From the NCBI GenBank assembly GCA_902729315.2, contig LR746274.1:3995037-4059036 (forward strand): 64,000 nt of DNA, in the 5' to 3' direction. This DNA is from Spirodela intermedia. Taxonomy: Eukaryota; Streptophyta; Magnoliopsida; Alismatales; Araceae. Under the pieces are notes generated by a model. The model ran no database searches and was not told the DNA's origin. It worked only from the letters and a program-made list of their open reading frames with translations. The translations under genes and the position numbers were made by a program. Numbering within the stretch: position 1 is the first letter of the stretch; every line of letters begins with the position of its first letter. This document shows, piece by piece, positions 1 through 12,177 of the stretch.

Positions 1-1440
1 AACAAACGCTTCTTTCTTCTGTCTGCTCCTCTCTCCCTGCACCAGGTTTGGAAATGTACCGGGAGTGTTGGGTGTGCATGCATAGCCTGATTTTCTTGTA
101 AAGTACATTGATTGAAATATCCTGGTGTTAAGATTTTATGTGGCCGAGTATCAATCCTTTCTATGAAAACCCCAAGATTTGAAGCTGGCGCATTGCCAAG
201 TTGTGGTCCAAAGCTCAAAAGGAAACCAATCCATATCGGGGTAAAACTCTTGTACAAGATATTTCTGTATTCAAGTGGTATTCGAAGATATCGTTATTTC
301 TTCATTCTGTAATTTGTATGGCTGCCGGGTTCAACTCTCCCTGGTAAAACGCGCGCCCTGCCTTTAAAGAAGGAAATAACATGCCAGATTTCTCACACGA
401 GCTGAAAACATGCAGCCCAATGCAAAAAGCATGCGCTCTGTAGTTTGAGTAAATGAAGAATCACATCTGCGTAATTGGTCAATTATAGTGCAGTTACATT
501 AAATCATTCTGACTGCTTTATTCTCAACGTCCCATGATATCATTTCTAAAAAACGAAAGTTATAAGCTCTAGAAAGGCCGTAAGAAGAACATTTTCATGT
601 CTTCATAAAACTTTAGCTCTACCAGGAGGTGTCGTATGTGATTAGTGTGCACTTAGTGGTGCTATGACTTCATTACAACTGTTTAGACATTGTGACCGAC
701 ATACTTCAAGGACAACAGGTGTGCACCCATCCCGTTCACTCACTCCTCGCTCAGTATATACACATGCGTCATGTAGATTTATCCATCAATCTCCGTGCCT
801 TTGTTTTTATCTCTTTATATCTAGCTACTTTCAATAATGACAGTCATTCAGATATACGATTTGTTTCTATTTGTATCAAGTTACAAGATAACAAAACATA
901 ATCTTCGAAATAATGAAACATCTAATTGAAGTGTGAGCATGATCAACCCACGTTAGGTTCGATCATGACACATCTAAACACATAAATTCCATTGTGACTG
1001 TTTTGTATTATATGTTAAAAGTTACACATGCAATATTTTTGTCACTTCGAATTTTATCTTTCAAATAACCTTTTTTGTTTATGCTCTCTAGCTTAATTTT
1101 GATTATTTTATTGTGCAAATTTTATATTTCAATTTAGCCACTTCTACCAGCTCTAGCTCAACACAATCAATTTCAACAAGTTTTCAGCTTTGGTCAATAT
1201 TTCATGTGTCAAACACGATCTATCACTTTTTTAAGACAATGTTAAGATGCAAAACCAACTATACATTGATTTATAAAGGCTACATGTGAAACCTAGAGGG
1301 AGGGCTTGTTTTACCATTTGAAACTTTGGATTTGGTAAAAGCTTTGTATACATTTGCACAATCTAAGTGAGTCCAGTGCATTAGACTTGTGACAATAGAT
1401 CTGAAACTTTTGATTTATAGTGGTTGATCACTCCAAAATG
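1..1440. other. intergenic, no supported gene
   Basis: I see no convincing gene here. A pyrimidine-rich stretch ending in CAG near position 46 is followed by a short open frame that stops near 92. This could be the last exon of a plus-strand gene lying mostly to the left, but the roughly 14 residues match nothing I know. The rest becomes AT-rich from about 480 onward and is unstructured. Confidence 0.3.
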
Positions 1441-3420
1441 TCATAATAAAGGTGTCAAAAATAAAATTTATAATGTTTGTATATCTTCCTAATGATACTC
1501 ATTAGTGTAAAAAGTATTCGAGTCAAACCACAAGGAGTTGCCTAAACGAAGGTGAGATTTAACTTCTAATCAAGATTGATTTTTTGATGAAGAATGAGAT
1601 GAGGAGATAGAAGAGAGTTGACTTAAGCACACTAAAGGGGGAATAGATAAATCTTTTTTTGATGATTTTTCAATCACCAAGAGAAGAGAAATCAGGTGAG
1701 AAACAAATGGTGAATATGACATGATTGTGAATTCTTTAATCTTAATGTATGCAAATAAAAACTCTAATCTTCTTAAATCTTCTTATGTCGCCTAGGAGAT
1801 CAGTAGAAAGATTGAAGTAGATTAATCTACTCCTAAACTACGTTCTAACCTCTCATTGTCCCTCTCTACTTCCAATGAATGCTCAACTTTGATGAATCAA
1901 AGAAACAAAACAACATAAAAGGAGGAGGATCAAAAGAAAGATTTAAAGTATCCTAAATCTGCTCTATCTCACTCACTCTTGAAAATGTGATCAATCTTGA
2001 TAAATCAAGAGATCCACATACATCAAGAGAAGCAAGAGAAGGGTAGAAGGGTTTGATTATATCCTAAGATCAACCTAGTGTCCCTCTAAGGATCAAGGAA
2101 TCAAATTCCAACCTACTCTTTAATCGGATCAACTCTTTCTCACCAAGAGGGTTTCAAAAAGAAGAGAATATAATTAAAAAATAAATTCATTCATTCAAAA
2201 TAAAATGTAAGAGATAAGGAAATAATCAAATATATGAAAGATGCTTCTTTGGAGTACTCAAACGATCCTCCTTGGAGTTCCTAGATTAGCTCAAAGAGAA
2301 GTTCTAAGAGATTTCCTCTTCTTCCTCTTGGGCACCCCTCTCCTATGAATGGAATGCCTCCTCTCTCCTCTAGATTGCTATTTATTCTCCCCTTGGTTGT
2401 GCCCATTCTCAGCCCTTGGATCATAGGGGAGAGTGCACAGCCCTTAGATTAGATTTCTCTCTCCAAGGGCAGCCTAAGGGAGCTGGGTAGCTACTAAGGT
2501 GCCTCCTCACCTTCCCTCACCCTATGACTTATCTCAACCCTTGGATTGGGCTGATTGAGGGGCTGAGATAGTCCCAAGGGTTTTTTAATGAGGGAGAGGG
2601 GCGTGATGGTGCCACATACCCCTCCCTTTAATTAAGGAAGAAATAAACCGCACACCTTAAGTGGGCAGTTTACTTAATTTGAGGGGAGAGAAAACGCCTC
2701 CTTCTTGTTGGGCCTCGTTAATTAATGTGGAATGTCCAGCTAGCCCATGGCCTAATATGACTTGAAACATAATATTAAAATAAAGCCCATTACCCGTCAA
2801 ATAAATAAATATAATAAATTAGGCATAAGGGAGAAATCAACACGGTAAGCCTAAACTCATTTATACATTAGTTGACTTAGGGCTTAAGAGATACATAATA
2901 AATCATTAAAATTATATGGAATATGTTCTGTAAATTAAATAATCATGAGTCAAAACACTGATATTAATTCGGATTTAATAGAAAATTTTGGAAAAATAGA
3001 AAAAAAATTAGAATATTCATTTAAACTTGAAATAAATCTTATAATAATCATCAAAATCCCAAAAATCTCTTAAATTCTAGAAAAATACTTTGATCATATT
3101 AAACCATTATAATATTCAAATCATAATTTAGACATCAAATAACATTTTATTTATAATTATTATTCATGTGAAGCATATAAATAAATAAATACAGATGATA
3201 TAGAAAATATGGAAATTTCAAAAAATTAAACATATATTTAGAACATTCATCATAAATTATGCTTCACTTATTTTATGTATAGTTAAATGTAATTTTACAT
3301 AAAATTAAGCATTAACTATCCAAATTATGTCATACTTAACATGAAGAATTTGCATGTTATCATGGTTAGACAGTCTAAGCCAAATATGCTTTCTAAGGAT
3401 CTAGTCTCTTTTCTTTTTTC
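1441..3420. repeat. AT-rich noncoding block, possibly a decayed LTR
   Basis: There is no coding potential on either strand. The texture (CT-rich runs around 2290-2720, many short polypurine words, an AT-rich tail) resembles noncoding LTR sequence of plant retrotransposons. I could not find a second copy, clear TG...CA ends or a target duplication in the window, so the assignment is only a suggestion. A short palindrome lies near 1817-1833. Confidence 0.2.
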
Positions 3421-4385
3421 GTACAAAATCTGAGCACAAGGATATAGCTAGCTTTTATAAACTTGTAAATGTAGGTTACCTCAACTGCTGAAAAGAACTT
3501 GCTCTGAAGGTTCGTTTAAGGTTGGAATGAGCACATTCTTGGACTCACTTTTATTCGCACTCAATATAATTAGGAGCCTTATACAATGCAGTAAAGATAA
3601 ATGGCTACAATATTCAATCAATTGCTTCCTTATGCTGGAAAAGTGTGGTTCATTGATGTGAAAGCTTCATTTTAGTATATTGATTATGTAACAATCTACA
3701 TTTGGCATCAATATTTTATTCTAGGGACTCCAATGATAATGCTCGAGTACATTCTTATATAGGTCAATATTTTCTTTCCTTGCTATTGGAGCATGAATTT
3801 GCTTAGATGTTTGCCATGGTCAGTTCTTGCTTTCCAATAGCAACTCATGAGGTGCCTCAAGACCAATTCACAAAGACTGTACTTTGTATTTTCTCTTTTT
3901 TGTGATACGAATAAAAGTCTTCTTCAAACTAAGTCCATTTGGCAGATGACTCATGAGTAGTTCTTTAAAATAAGAGGAGAAAAAACATAAAAAAATATCT
4001 CTAATATCTAAAAAACTTCAATGGTTAGTATATGATTTTCTAGGTTTTGTAATAATAAGGCAATAAAAGTTAATCTTCGTGTGGCATATAAAGATATAAA
4101 GCAACATTTTCTTTCGTTCTTTTACTCTATCAACATCAAAATTGAAAGGGCTCCAAGCCAACAAAACCAACACTAAGGAGGTTCAAGTAGACGACTTTGC
4201 AGGAGGAGACTACCAATACCCCATAACACCGTAAGAGAGTTATAGGAATCCTTCCAAAGCTCAGAATGCAAAGACGCTCTCCTATTAAGGAAACCTGGAA
4301 GAGAAGAGGTCCCCACGCCGCGAGGGACCAGAACCAAGAGGGCATAGTCAGCATACCGCCACTCGTTATTTTAGGCAAAATACCT

Positions 4386-4421
<36 letters not shown>

Positions 4422-5087
4422 TTGAGGGTGAGCATTTGAAAAGTCTTAAGGGTGTCAAAGCCCCACTGCCGTATGTGATCGGGCAAAACAGAACCCCCAC
4501 GGCACGTTCGTGTCCGTCCCGTCCACCTCCCCCTAGAGAGTGAGTGACCAGTGATATAGACAAACAAGCAATCCTTTTCTGGTCCTTACCATATCATACC
4601 ACGTAGGACTTGGATATCGACAAAATTCACAGACGCATGCGTCGTAGGACTTGGATTCAGGAAGATTCGCCACCGGCTGGCCCCTATCCCAGTCAAGAGA
4701 AGTATCCAAGCAAGGGTACTTGCCGGCCAGCCTCGATTGGAGCTAGACAGAGAGAGAGACAGAGAGAGAGACGACAACTAGGCTTGAGATGGTGCGGCTC
4801 CGGCGCTACAACGAGGGGGCAACCAGGGCCAACCTACAGTGTCCCATTGTCTCGCAGAAAAGGCTCAAGAGGACACCTAATGTCAAAGAAGCCGGATGTC
4901 CTTCTGCAATCAAAACTCGTGGACGGCATTGTCTGAACACGGACGGATATTTCTCTACGCGGTTTCTTCCGAAGGAAAGGTTTTTAAAAGGAGGGAGGAG
5001 ACCAGGCTGAGGAAGCCTGGCCGTCTCCGAGAGCCATTTCCCTTTCCTCCTCTTACTTATCCGGACGGTAACCTCACCGGAAAGGAT
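3421..5087. other. intergenic / upstream region of small secreted ORF
   Basis: No gene is recognised. Composition shifts from AT-rich to mixed near 4130. Open frames around the simple repeat at 4386-4421 have low-complexity translations and are not credible genes. The last few hundred bases may hold the promoter and 5' leader of the ORF at 5088; a TATA-like TTTTTAAAAGG sits near 4980. Confidence 0.4.
4386..4421. repeat. compound (TC)n(GC)n microsatellite
   Basis: About ten TC units run directly into about seven CG/GC units. The alternating CG tract is unusual in methylated plant DNA, where CpG tends to decay, and could adopt Z-DNA. Confidence 0.9.
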
Positions 5088-5369
5088 ATGGCGGCTAGGT
5101 ACGCCACCACTGCAACGCTCTGCTTCTGGGTTTTCATTTTCCTCTCAATATGCGTTAGCTTAAAGGCGGTGGAAATTCCCACCAAACCAATAGAGGATGA
5201 AGCTGCGAAACAGTGGAAGGCGGCTAAAGAAGCTGCCGAAAGGGCTTTCGACCACGCAGCAGACATATCGGGTGCCTCAAAGATTCTGGCCGCCAGATCC
5301 GGAGTAGCAGCCCTCTTCCCGGCTGTCATCTCTGCTGCCGCATCGCTCGTCGTCCTCTACTGCAGCTGA
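5088..5369 (+). CDS. small secreted or membrane-anchored hypothetical protein (93 aa)
   Basis: I do not recognise the family. The frame is open further upstream, but the ATG at 5088 starts a protein with a clear layout. A hydrophobic N-terminal segment (about residues 9-26) looks like a signal peptide and ends near SLKAVE. A charged, Ala/Lys/Glu-rich region follows (about 37-62) that would form an amphipathic helix. The last 20 or so residues are hydrophobic and small (Ala, Val, Leu), ending LYCS. Signal peptide, short soluble part and hydrophobic tail is the arrangement of small GPI-anchored or tail-anchored plant peptides, but no omega site is obvious. No intron is needed. The organised layout favours a real gene over a chance ORF, although no homologue is known to me. 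Confidence 0.5.
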   Translation: MAARYATTATLCFWVFIFLSICVSLKAVEIPTKPIEDEAAKQWKAAKEAAERAFDHAADISGASKILAARSGVAALFPAVISAAASLVVLYCS

Positions 5370-7263
5370 TGAAGTGAAACTTCAAAAAGGGAAGATGATA
5401 AGGGTAGGGAAAAGCGGGAGAAAGACATAAATAATTCAGGGAACCGTTATAGCTCCCTGTACGTTTATCTCTGATGTATCTACAGTGTCAGGTAAGCTCT
5501 CTTTATCTCATTCTCTGTGTATGACTATTTATCTGTAAGTGTGTACGCCTGTTTTTGTGAATTTCTTCTGGAGCTCGTGATATGGTCAGGACTTTAGAAG
5601 GATTGAGTCCTTACATCTATACCACAATGAATAACTGTCAAGGGCCAAGTGGATGGACACGAGGGTGCCGTCGCGGGTTCGCTTTGCCAGATCGCAGGGC
5701 GGACTTCCACGCCTCTAAGATTTTTCACTTCCCAAGTATGGTAGGGGAGAGAGAGAGAGGATACCTAACCCGGTCGACGATATATCAGAGATCTCGTATA
5801 TGCCTTCAAGCTAGGAAGAAAAGTGAAGAGAAGGGCGGTGGGTCATAATGGGCAGAACCTCTTTTTTTCTCTTCATCAATGCTAAAACAGTCCAAGCCGG
5901 TTTGGGTGCCATTTTGGGTTCAGCTGAGAAAGAACTACCTGAGCTAACGTCGCTAAGCAGATCGGGTCAGAAGGCCCAATTTCACCTAAATAGTAATCAG
6001 AAAATTTCCCGTACAGAAAGCACGATAACCAGGGAGGAAGACACAGGAACATCACGAAGATAGTATACCCGTCTTTTCTATCCTTGCAGTACTGAACTCC
6101 CTGTTCAGACCCGCCAAAGCTGACCAGAGCATCAGCTCCTGGCGTTGTCCCAACGCCCCTGGTAGCGTCAGAAGCCAAAGAGAACGCGCCACTGTTGGCC
6201 GCCCATCATACCATCGTTGTTGGGTTTGCAGGCCCAAAAGGAACTCTCCCCCAAAGGCCAACCGCCACACCGCCACTGTTAGGTGAGCTCTCTCTCTAAA
6301 GAAGGCTGCCCCTCACACTGCCGCCGTTGGGCAAGGTGCCGCCACCATTGGCAACGGCCGGTGGCAAAGAGAACTCTCTACCATCGGTTGTCCATCATGC
6401 CGCTACTGTCGGGCTAGCTACCACCACCGCCGCCGGCAGTGGCCAGTGCCAACGAGAAACCTTCGTCACCACCCGCCCATCTTGCTGCCACCGCAGCCTC
6501 CTTCAGTGGTGGCTAGTCGGGAAACAAGTGAGTCGAGACGATCCGCTTAGGAACCCATTCTTCGCCTCCTTTCAAGCAAGGCAGGCGCCCTGTTTATTTT
6601 CCAAGATCAGCATCTTCTGATGGGACCATACTCCCTCAAATAACCAGGTCAATTCGGTTATCTTTTTTCACAAATGCTAGACAAAATTTGGGGTTTTAGA
6701 GATATTACTTGACAAAAGGTTGCTACAAATGGATCAAACACACCACATTTTCGCAGTAACAAAAACTTTATACGAAAGTAAACTAAAAAAAAATGTTAGA
6801 AATAGACGGAGTAAATAGACGGAGCATACGAATAGATGGTGTAATCTCACCAATCTGGGCATGTTTTCTCAGAATGGGATAAAGGAATTTAGAGGTTATA
6901 TCATAACTGATTTCAAAGAGTGATACGAATGGATCAGTACCACAACATTTTCTCTCTCAAAGGCAACACCATTTAGGTGACGATATCAACTTTAAATTCC
7001 GAAACCATCAAATAAATCTGGGCCTACATTTCGAACCGAATGATGGCAAAATTAGAGGTCTTAGAGTACTTATATTCACAAAAAACTGACATGAATGGAT
7101 CAAATCCAACAAACATTTTTTAATTATACAAAATTAGAGGTTTTAGAATCATTAAATTCACAGAAACGGCCGTAGATGGATTGAACCCAGAATTTGTTTC
7201 TCGCAGAAAACACCACTCTAACTTACAATATCATACTTTGATGGCCCAAGTCATCTGATATAA
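5370..7263. other. intergenic, internally repetitive
   Basis: No gene is recognised. Around 6100-6560 the sequence is GC-rich with repeated Pro/Ala/Thr-like codons and two diverged copies of one phrase (near 6172-6230 and 6363-6415), but frames are broken and no family fits. From 6690 the DNA is AT-rich and contains diverged tandem units listed separately. Confidence 0.4.
6690..7200. repeat. diverged tandem repeat, four recognisable units
   Basis: Units with the order AAATTAGAGGTTTTAGA, then TTCACA(A)AAA, then ATGGATCAAA, then AACATTTT start near 6690, 6885, 7048 and 7131. They are diverged and unevenly spaced. No coding function is seen. Confidence 0.5.
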
Positions 7264-7790
7264 TCAATCCCGACAGGCTTCTGAAAATATCATACTCCAA
7301 TGATCCAACCCAATGTCCTCTGCACAGCCCTCTGCCTGCCGTGTCCTCAGCAGCATCTTCAGTATCAAAAACACATGGGCTGTGTCCTTGTACTCTAGAA
7401 CTTGGGCTTCGGCATTCACCTTCCACAGCTCCTCCGAGTAGGCAATGGTCCGATCCCACATCCAGCGGCGACATCAACTTCAGTTGCGGTCCCCGGGCAG
7501 GCGGGAAGGGGTTTGCTGCCGGGTGGTCCAGGCTGAACTCCTCACCCAAGAAGGGCCTCCAAGCCATAATGTCCATGGGCTTGTCATAGGAGTAGGAGTT
7601 GGCCAGTCTAATCTCTGAGTGAGTAGGGACGCTCCTGATGAAGAAGGGTGCATCAGAACCTGTGCCACCACCTTCAACCGGCTCAAGAATGCTCCCTGCT
7701 TTGACTGCCTTCTGGGCCACAATCTGAAATGTTGGCACCACAGCTCACACATCTGTTTCCCGAAGTCAAATTGTACAAAGTCAAACTCAA
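7264..7790 (-). pseudogene. carboxylesterase 16-like (CXE16) pseudogene fragment
   Basis: Read on the minus strand, pieces in different frames follow the C-terminal third of plant CXE16-type alpha/beta hydrolases in the right order. VSCGANIS lies near 7752-7730. It is followed by a stretch like AQKAVKAGSILEPV, then in another frame KVVAQVLMHP, then SEIRLANSYSYDKP with DHPAANP, and finally in yet another frame IAYSEELWKVNAEAQVLEYKD with AEDI near 7312. At least three frameshifts are needed. The segment that should hold the catalytic Asp neighbourhood between KLMSP and DRTIAYSEE has lost about eight codons. The N-terminal two thirds of the gene, including the nucleophile Ser, are not found in the window. 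It cannot encode a working esterase. Family identification is by remembered similarity. Confidence 0.8.
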
Positions 7791-8427
7791 ATAATAGTAA
7801 ATGAAGAGGTTTTCAACCGTTTGGATGTAACGAAAATAATGTGTTAAGAGAAAAACATAAAGAGTCTTCAAAAAAAATTGAAAAATTTCTAAAAATGAAA
7901 TGAATGAAGTTTGATAATGACAGAAGATGTATCCACAAACGTCTATTGATCCCGAGAAATGAATTCTCTAAATTCCAGAAATAAAATAAAAAAAAACAGA
8001 AAAACTATGAGTAAAATTGAAATTCCAAAAATTAAGGAAACGTGCATTCGTTTCTTTTACTTGAGGTAGAAGTGTCATGCACAATGTTCTCTTAATCACA
8101 GAGATGACTCCATCAAAGGTGCACTTGTGCAAAATAGTCAGATAGCTGGTGGAAAAAAGCTGTTCTTTATGTGCAAATACCATGGCCACGTGGGTATGGG
8201 GAGCGAAATGTCTCAGTCAGCAATACTATCAACGCTACAGTGGAGAAGATATAGAAGCTCACGTGCCACCACATGAAAGCCTATCAACAAAAGAAATCTT
8301 CAAGATGACGGCGAAGAAGGGAGGCAAGTAGAAAGGATTCATTCTTATTGTGAAGATGAAATCCATGTCATGGATACCTGCAGGATGAAACTTCACGCAA
8401 ACGAAGCTACGACGAAGTGTAAAGCGC

Positions 8428-8453
8428 AGAGAGAGAGAGAGAGAGAGAGAGAG
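8428..8453. repeat. (GA)n microsatellite
   Basis: About 13 uninterrupted GA units in otherwise unstructured intergenic DNA. Confidence 0.9.
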
Positions 8454-8794
8454 GATGAATAAACAGCCGTAACACATTGACATCAAGGGTATAAATCGAC
8501 TTAAGTGTAAAGCTATAGAGCGTTCCACTGTATAAGAGGCAGCAGCAAATATATTAGCGAATGAAAAGGTGACTAAGAAGAATTAGAGGGAGATATAGGA
8601 CTTCCACGGAGGTGGAGACAGGAATAGCTGGATGAGGGGTCCTTGTCGAGTCTATGAGGGGAATGAGGAGTGCCACTGTGGCTCCAACTCTCTGGAAAGG
8701 TGAAAGACGATAGGGAGCTGCCCAACCCCAATAAAAACCCTCTCTACTTTCATAAGAAGACAGGGACTTCCAATCCGCGGAGGGCTTAAAAGGG

Positions 8795-8805
8795 TATATA
8801 AAATA
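8795..8805 (+). promoter_or_regulatory. TATA-box candidate without an assigned gene
   Basis: TATATAAAATA follows a GC-rich stretch and has the form of a strong plant TATA box. No ORF with recognisable coding character begins in the next kilobase, so it may drive a noncoding transcript or be chance. Confidence 0.25.
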
Positions 8806-10302
8806 CTTTTTCAGTCGTTTTCTGGAACCTGAAAAAAGGGGCTTACGAGGCTACAACTTCCAGCAGGTTAGTTTGGACCGTTGACACCCATAGACTTATC
8901 CACACTAAATGTGGCGCATGTCATAGGCTAGGGCACAAAATGGCGTAGATTAGATCTGATTGCAATGGGGAGCAGGAATCGAACAGTTCTTCCTTGCATG
9001 GCCCTATGACACCTGAGGAAACGAACTTGCGTGTGATAAGTTTACTGAGCGGGTGGCAGTATCTATCAATCTTTTCTACGATTCCAACTCAGGCCACACA
9101 CTGACATCTTTTCCCTGAGAAAAGAAGCTTCTGAAAATCAATTGAGGTATATCTACGACAGACAGTACCGGAACTAAATATAACGGACAAACCAGTATCC
9201 ACAGAGGAACACTTTGAATGGAGAAAAAAATCCTACTTTCCACAAATTATCATTAATTCAGACATTTTCAGGCTTCTCCTTGTAGCTAGCCGCAGAGGTA
9301 GGCTTTTAAACATCCTACTGAAAACCTAATAGCCAAATGACCGCTGGTAACACGTGATCAGTCACTTGACAGAACAACCCTCTAGGAGTAACATCATTTT
9401 CGTGAAATTCACATAAAAAGCTTCAGAATTCCAATGGGTGAAAAGGTTCTCAAAAGTTTCTGACTACGGCAACCTATTCTTTTATTGATTTCAGGTCCTT
9501 TCTATTCCGGCTGAAGTGTTAAAGTTGAGCAATGAAAATCATACTGGAGGTGCTGACCTCCCCCTCTCAGAGACAAGAAGGTGATTTCACCGTCATTAAT
9601 GTATCTGACAAGGTACGTCAGTTGAATTCTTATTTTGAGACTACTATCGGCATTCAGATGGTCTTAATTTCATGCTTGTGAAAAACTATTCAAACAAAGT
9701 TGTAGCCGGGGAAGTACAGTTTTACCGCTAGTATCAAACTACAAACGAAAGAAAAGAGAACCTATTCAATAGAAAGAAACACAAGAACAGGAGAGGTTGG
9801 AAAAGAGAACCCGGAAGGATCTCCATGAGCAGCCAACCACGGCTCCAGCATTGACGCTCCAAAGGAATCCACAATGTGTGGGTACACATGTGATTCCTGG
9901 TCTCTGCAGCCCCTCCCATCCCAACTGTGTCACCCCCTCTTAAGTTCCCCATGACCTTGCTAGGTTCGCCTGCTTCGCCAGCCAGCGGCTGAAACAGACG
10001 AGCTGGAGATCATCCCCCGCCCCTTTGTCCTCAAAACCGGAGGCGGCGGCTGCTCCGGAGACATTTTCTCTGTTACGGCGCTCTCCGTAATCATCCGAGT
10101 CAACGGCGGCGGGGAAGCAAGCGTCGCCAGAGCGGAGGGAGGAGGCGGGCGGGAAGATACGAACGGAGAGAGAAGTGAGGGGGTTGATGAGGGACAGGAA
10201 GAATGAATGTCTGGATTACCCTGACCAAGCGACCTAGACTTTGGTTCTCACATCCGATCTAATGGGTTAAAAAGAACTGTGTTATGTGTGAAATGTCTAT
10301 TG

Positions 10303-10319
10303 TTGACCAGACGTTGACC
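10303..10319 (+). promoter_or_regulatory. paired W-box motifs
   Basis: Two TTGACC cores lie 11 bp apart (10303 and 10314). Paired W-boxes are typical WRKY-binding sites, but no adjacent gene is confirmed. Confidence 0.35.
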
Positions 10320-10786
10320 GTTCACCACGACGATAGATTCCTACGGCTTCACGAATTTATTTCCATAATGCTGTTCGGGCGCCTTTCCTCCGCCCACTTA
10401 CCATACTCGGTCAATGACATCATTCGGGTCGCACGGCATACTACTCCGAACATCATAATTCTTTATTTCTTTCCATACTTGGCCGACGACATTATGCGTC
10501 ATCTAAACATTATGGCCGTCTGTCTGCCGCCATGACTGTGAGCATCGGTAAAAGGTTGTGCTGCTCATCTGCACAGCTTGTCGTCTTTAGGCTTGTCATC
10601 CTGGTCCAGACAGCCGCATGATGAATCATCTGATGTCAAATGGAGTGCTTTGTATTGTCGTTCAGATAATGTTTTCAGGAAACTTGCTTCAGGAAATAGA
10701 TCATCATTTCACCTTGGCGTATGTTTCTTTCAGAGAGGCACTTCCGCTATTTGACCGCGGTACGCAGAACTGGGCAACCAACACCC

Positions 10787-10789
<3 letters not shown>

Positions 10790-10846
<57 letters not shown>
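10790..10846. repeat. (CT)n microsatellite
   Basis: About 28 perfect CT units. It is the source of an artefactual Ser/Leu open frame. Confidence 0.95.
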
Positions 10847-10849
<3 letters not shown>

Positions 10850-11840
10850 CTCGCCGCAGATATATATATAATGTGGGAATATGTAGCGCAAGCTCTAAAC
10901 ATGGCCCATATGAACCAGGTCAGGGAGCCGACAGAGAACTTGTGGTCAACCGATGACTGCCCTCGCAGAAGAAGCGAAGGGCCAGGGGGAGGGGGAGGTG
11001 AAGAAAATTCTGCGAGTGAGGAACCCTCCGCCTCTGTGCTCTCTCAATAAAGTGGAGCCGGAGAGATCGCCAATAGCGTTCAAGCGCGTTCTCCATCTAC
11101 GGCAGTTCCCTCTTGTTTGTCCGTTTCGTCTCTCTTCCGATCGACCGTACGTGGCTTCCACTTCTCCTGGGTCTTATCGCGGGATTCTTCCCTTCTATGG
11201 GACAAAGTCTGGACATCATCCGTCATCTTCTGAATCGATCTCTGACCTAATATTTTGGCGAAATCCGTGTGTGCATGTTGACGAATATTTGAAGGGTTCT
11301 GGTTGCGTATGGATCTAGTTCCATTCTACCCAGACAAGAAAGGGTTGGGAGAGTAGAAGCTTCTTCCTCCAATGGTCAGTGACAGAGACTTTCGTTATAT
11401 GGTAGTGATCATCAGTCTATTAAATACAAGGCTGTATCTGCTGAAACTTTCACCTTGTTGAATGGCTTGCTCTTCAGAAGTGGTGACGATTCTTTGTTTG
11501 GTTGGCTTTCTTCCCTCTTACAAGTGGTTGGTCGCGTATCGGTTGATCACAACTTAACTTAAATTTTCCAAATTCTGGTCTTCGTTGACCCTATGCCTCG
11601 ACTAATATATTTCATTTGAGCTGAGATTGTTAACTTTACACTGAATTCTTCCAATACGTGTTTGACCTCCTTAATGGTACCTACCGGTCATGAACAGATC
11701 CACGTTAGGCGGTTGCCCTCAATGGGGGAGAAAGCTTGTGACCCATGGATTGACGAAGTCAGAAGGCTCAATTTATAGTATTTAATGATAATCCAACAGA
11801 TAGCTCCCCGCGTAGTCTAAGAAGATAAATCGTTGACCCC

Positions 11841-11904
11841 CGGTTGGGGAAGATGAGCGGAAATGGTGGTGATGTGACGGAAACCACGGTTGGGGAAGTA
11901 TAAA
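11841..11904 (+). promoter_or_regulatory. probable core promoter of the glycine-rich ORF at 11959
   Basis: A 12 bp direct repeat, CGGTTGGGGAAG, occurs at 11841-11852 and 11887-11898. It is preceded by a W-box-like TTGACC at about 11833. TATAAA follows immediately at 11899-11904, 55 bp before the ATG. This spacing would give a 5' leader of roughly 25 bases. Confidence 0.45.
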
Positions 11905-11958
11905 TCTGGAGTTGCACCCAATGGCTCCCCATCTCTCGGCCTTCATACCTTCTCGAGA

Positions 11959-12177
11959 ATGGAAACCATGTTAAGGTTACTATCATCTCCGAGATCATTC
12001 GTCGTTATCCTGCTAGTCGTCGGCCTTCTGATGATTTCTCCAATGACGGCGGTGGCGCGACGAGGTGGCGGCCGCGGCGGCGGCGGCGGCGGTTCCTCAG
12101 CTGCTCCTGCCCAGAGCTCTCTCATTGAAGTAGTCCTCTTTTCCTTCGTCCTCTACATCTTCGCCTTCTGTTGGTGA
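11959..12177 (+). CDS. small glycine-rich secreted/membrane protein (72 aa)
   Basis: The ATG at 11959 opens a compact protein. A strong hydrophobic N-terminal segment (about residues 13-31) looks like a signal peptide ending near TAVA. A short Arg-Gly-rich block follows (RRGGGRGGGGGG). After an Ala/Pro/Ser spacer there is a hydrophobic C-terminus ending FAFCW. A second in-frame Met (residue 4) could also serve as start. The layout resembles small plant glycine-rich or tail-anchored cell-surface proteins, but no named family is recognised. A TATA box at the right distance supports transcription. No intron is needed. It shares its general plan with the ORF at 13635, but sequence similarity outside the Gly-rich block is weak. 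Confidence 0.5.
   Translation: METMLRLLSSPRSFVVILLVVGLLMISPMTAVARRGGGRGGGGGGSSAAPAQSSLIEVVLFSFVLYIFAFCW

Larger units (their letters stand above)
7791..11840. other. intergenic, with GC-rich islands but no supported gene
   Basis: No complete gene is seen. A GC-rich island at about 9960-10200 contains, on the minus strand, an ATG at 10094 followed by 43 further codons rich in Pro and Ser. It could be a first exon or a gene remnant, but I cannot tie it to a family. A second GC-richer island (about 10940-11330) has an open plus frame without recognisable motifs. Confidence 0.35.

Noticed and set aside
5057-5329. 90-codon antisense frame over the small secreted ORF
   Set aside because: The plus-strand frame has an organised signal-peptide layout; the antisense has none.
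10618-11050. Open frames with Ser-Leu runs around the CT tract
   Set aside because: The Ser/Leu runs are translated microsatellite; flanking residues match no family.
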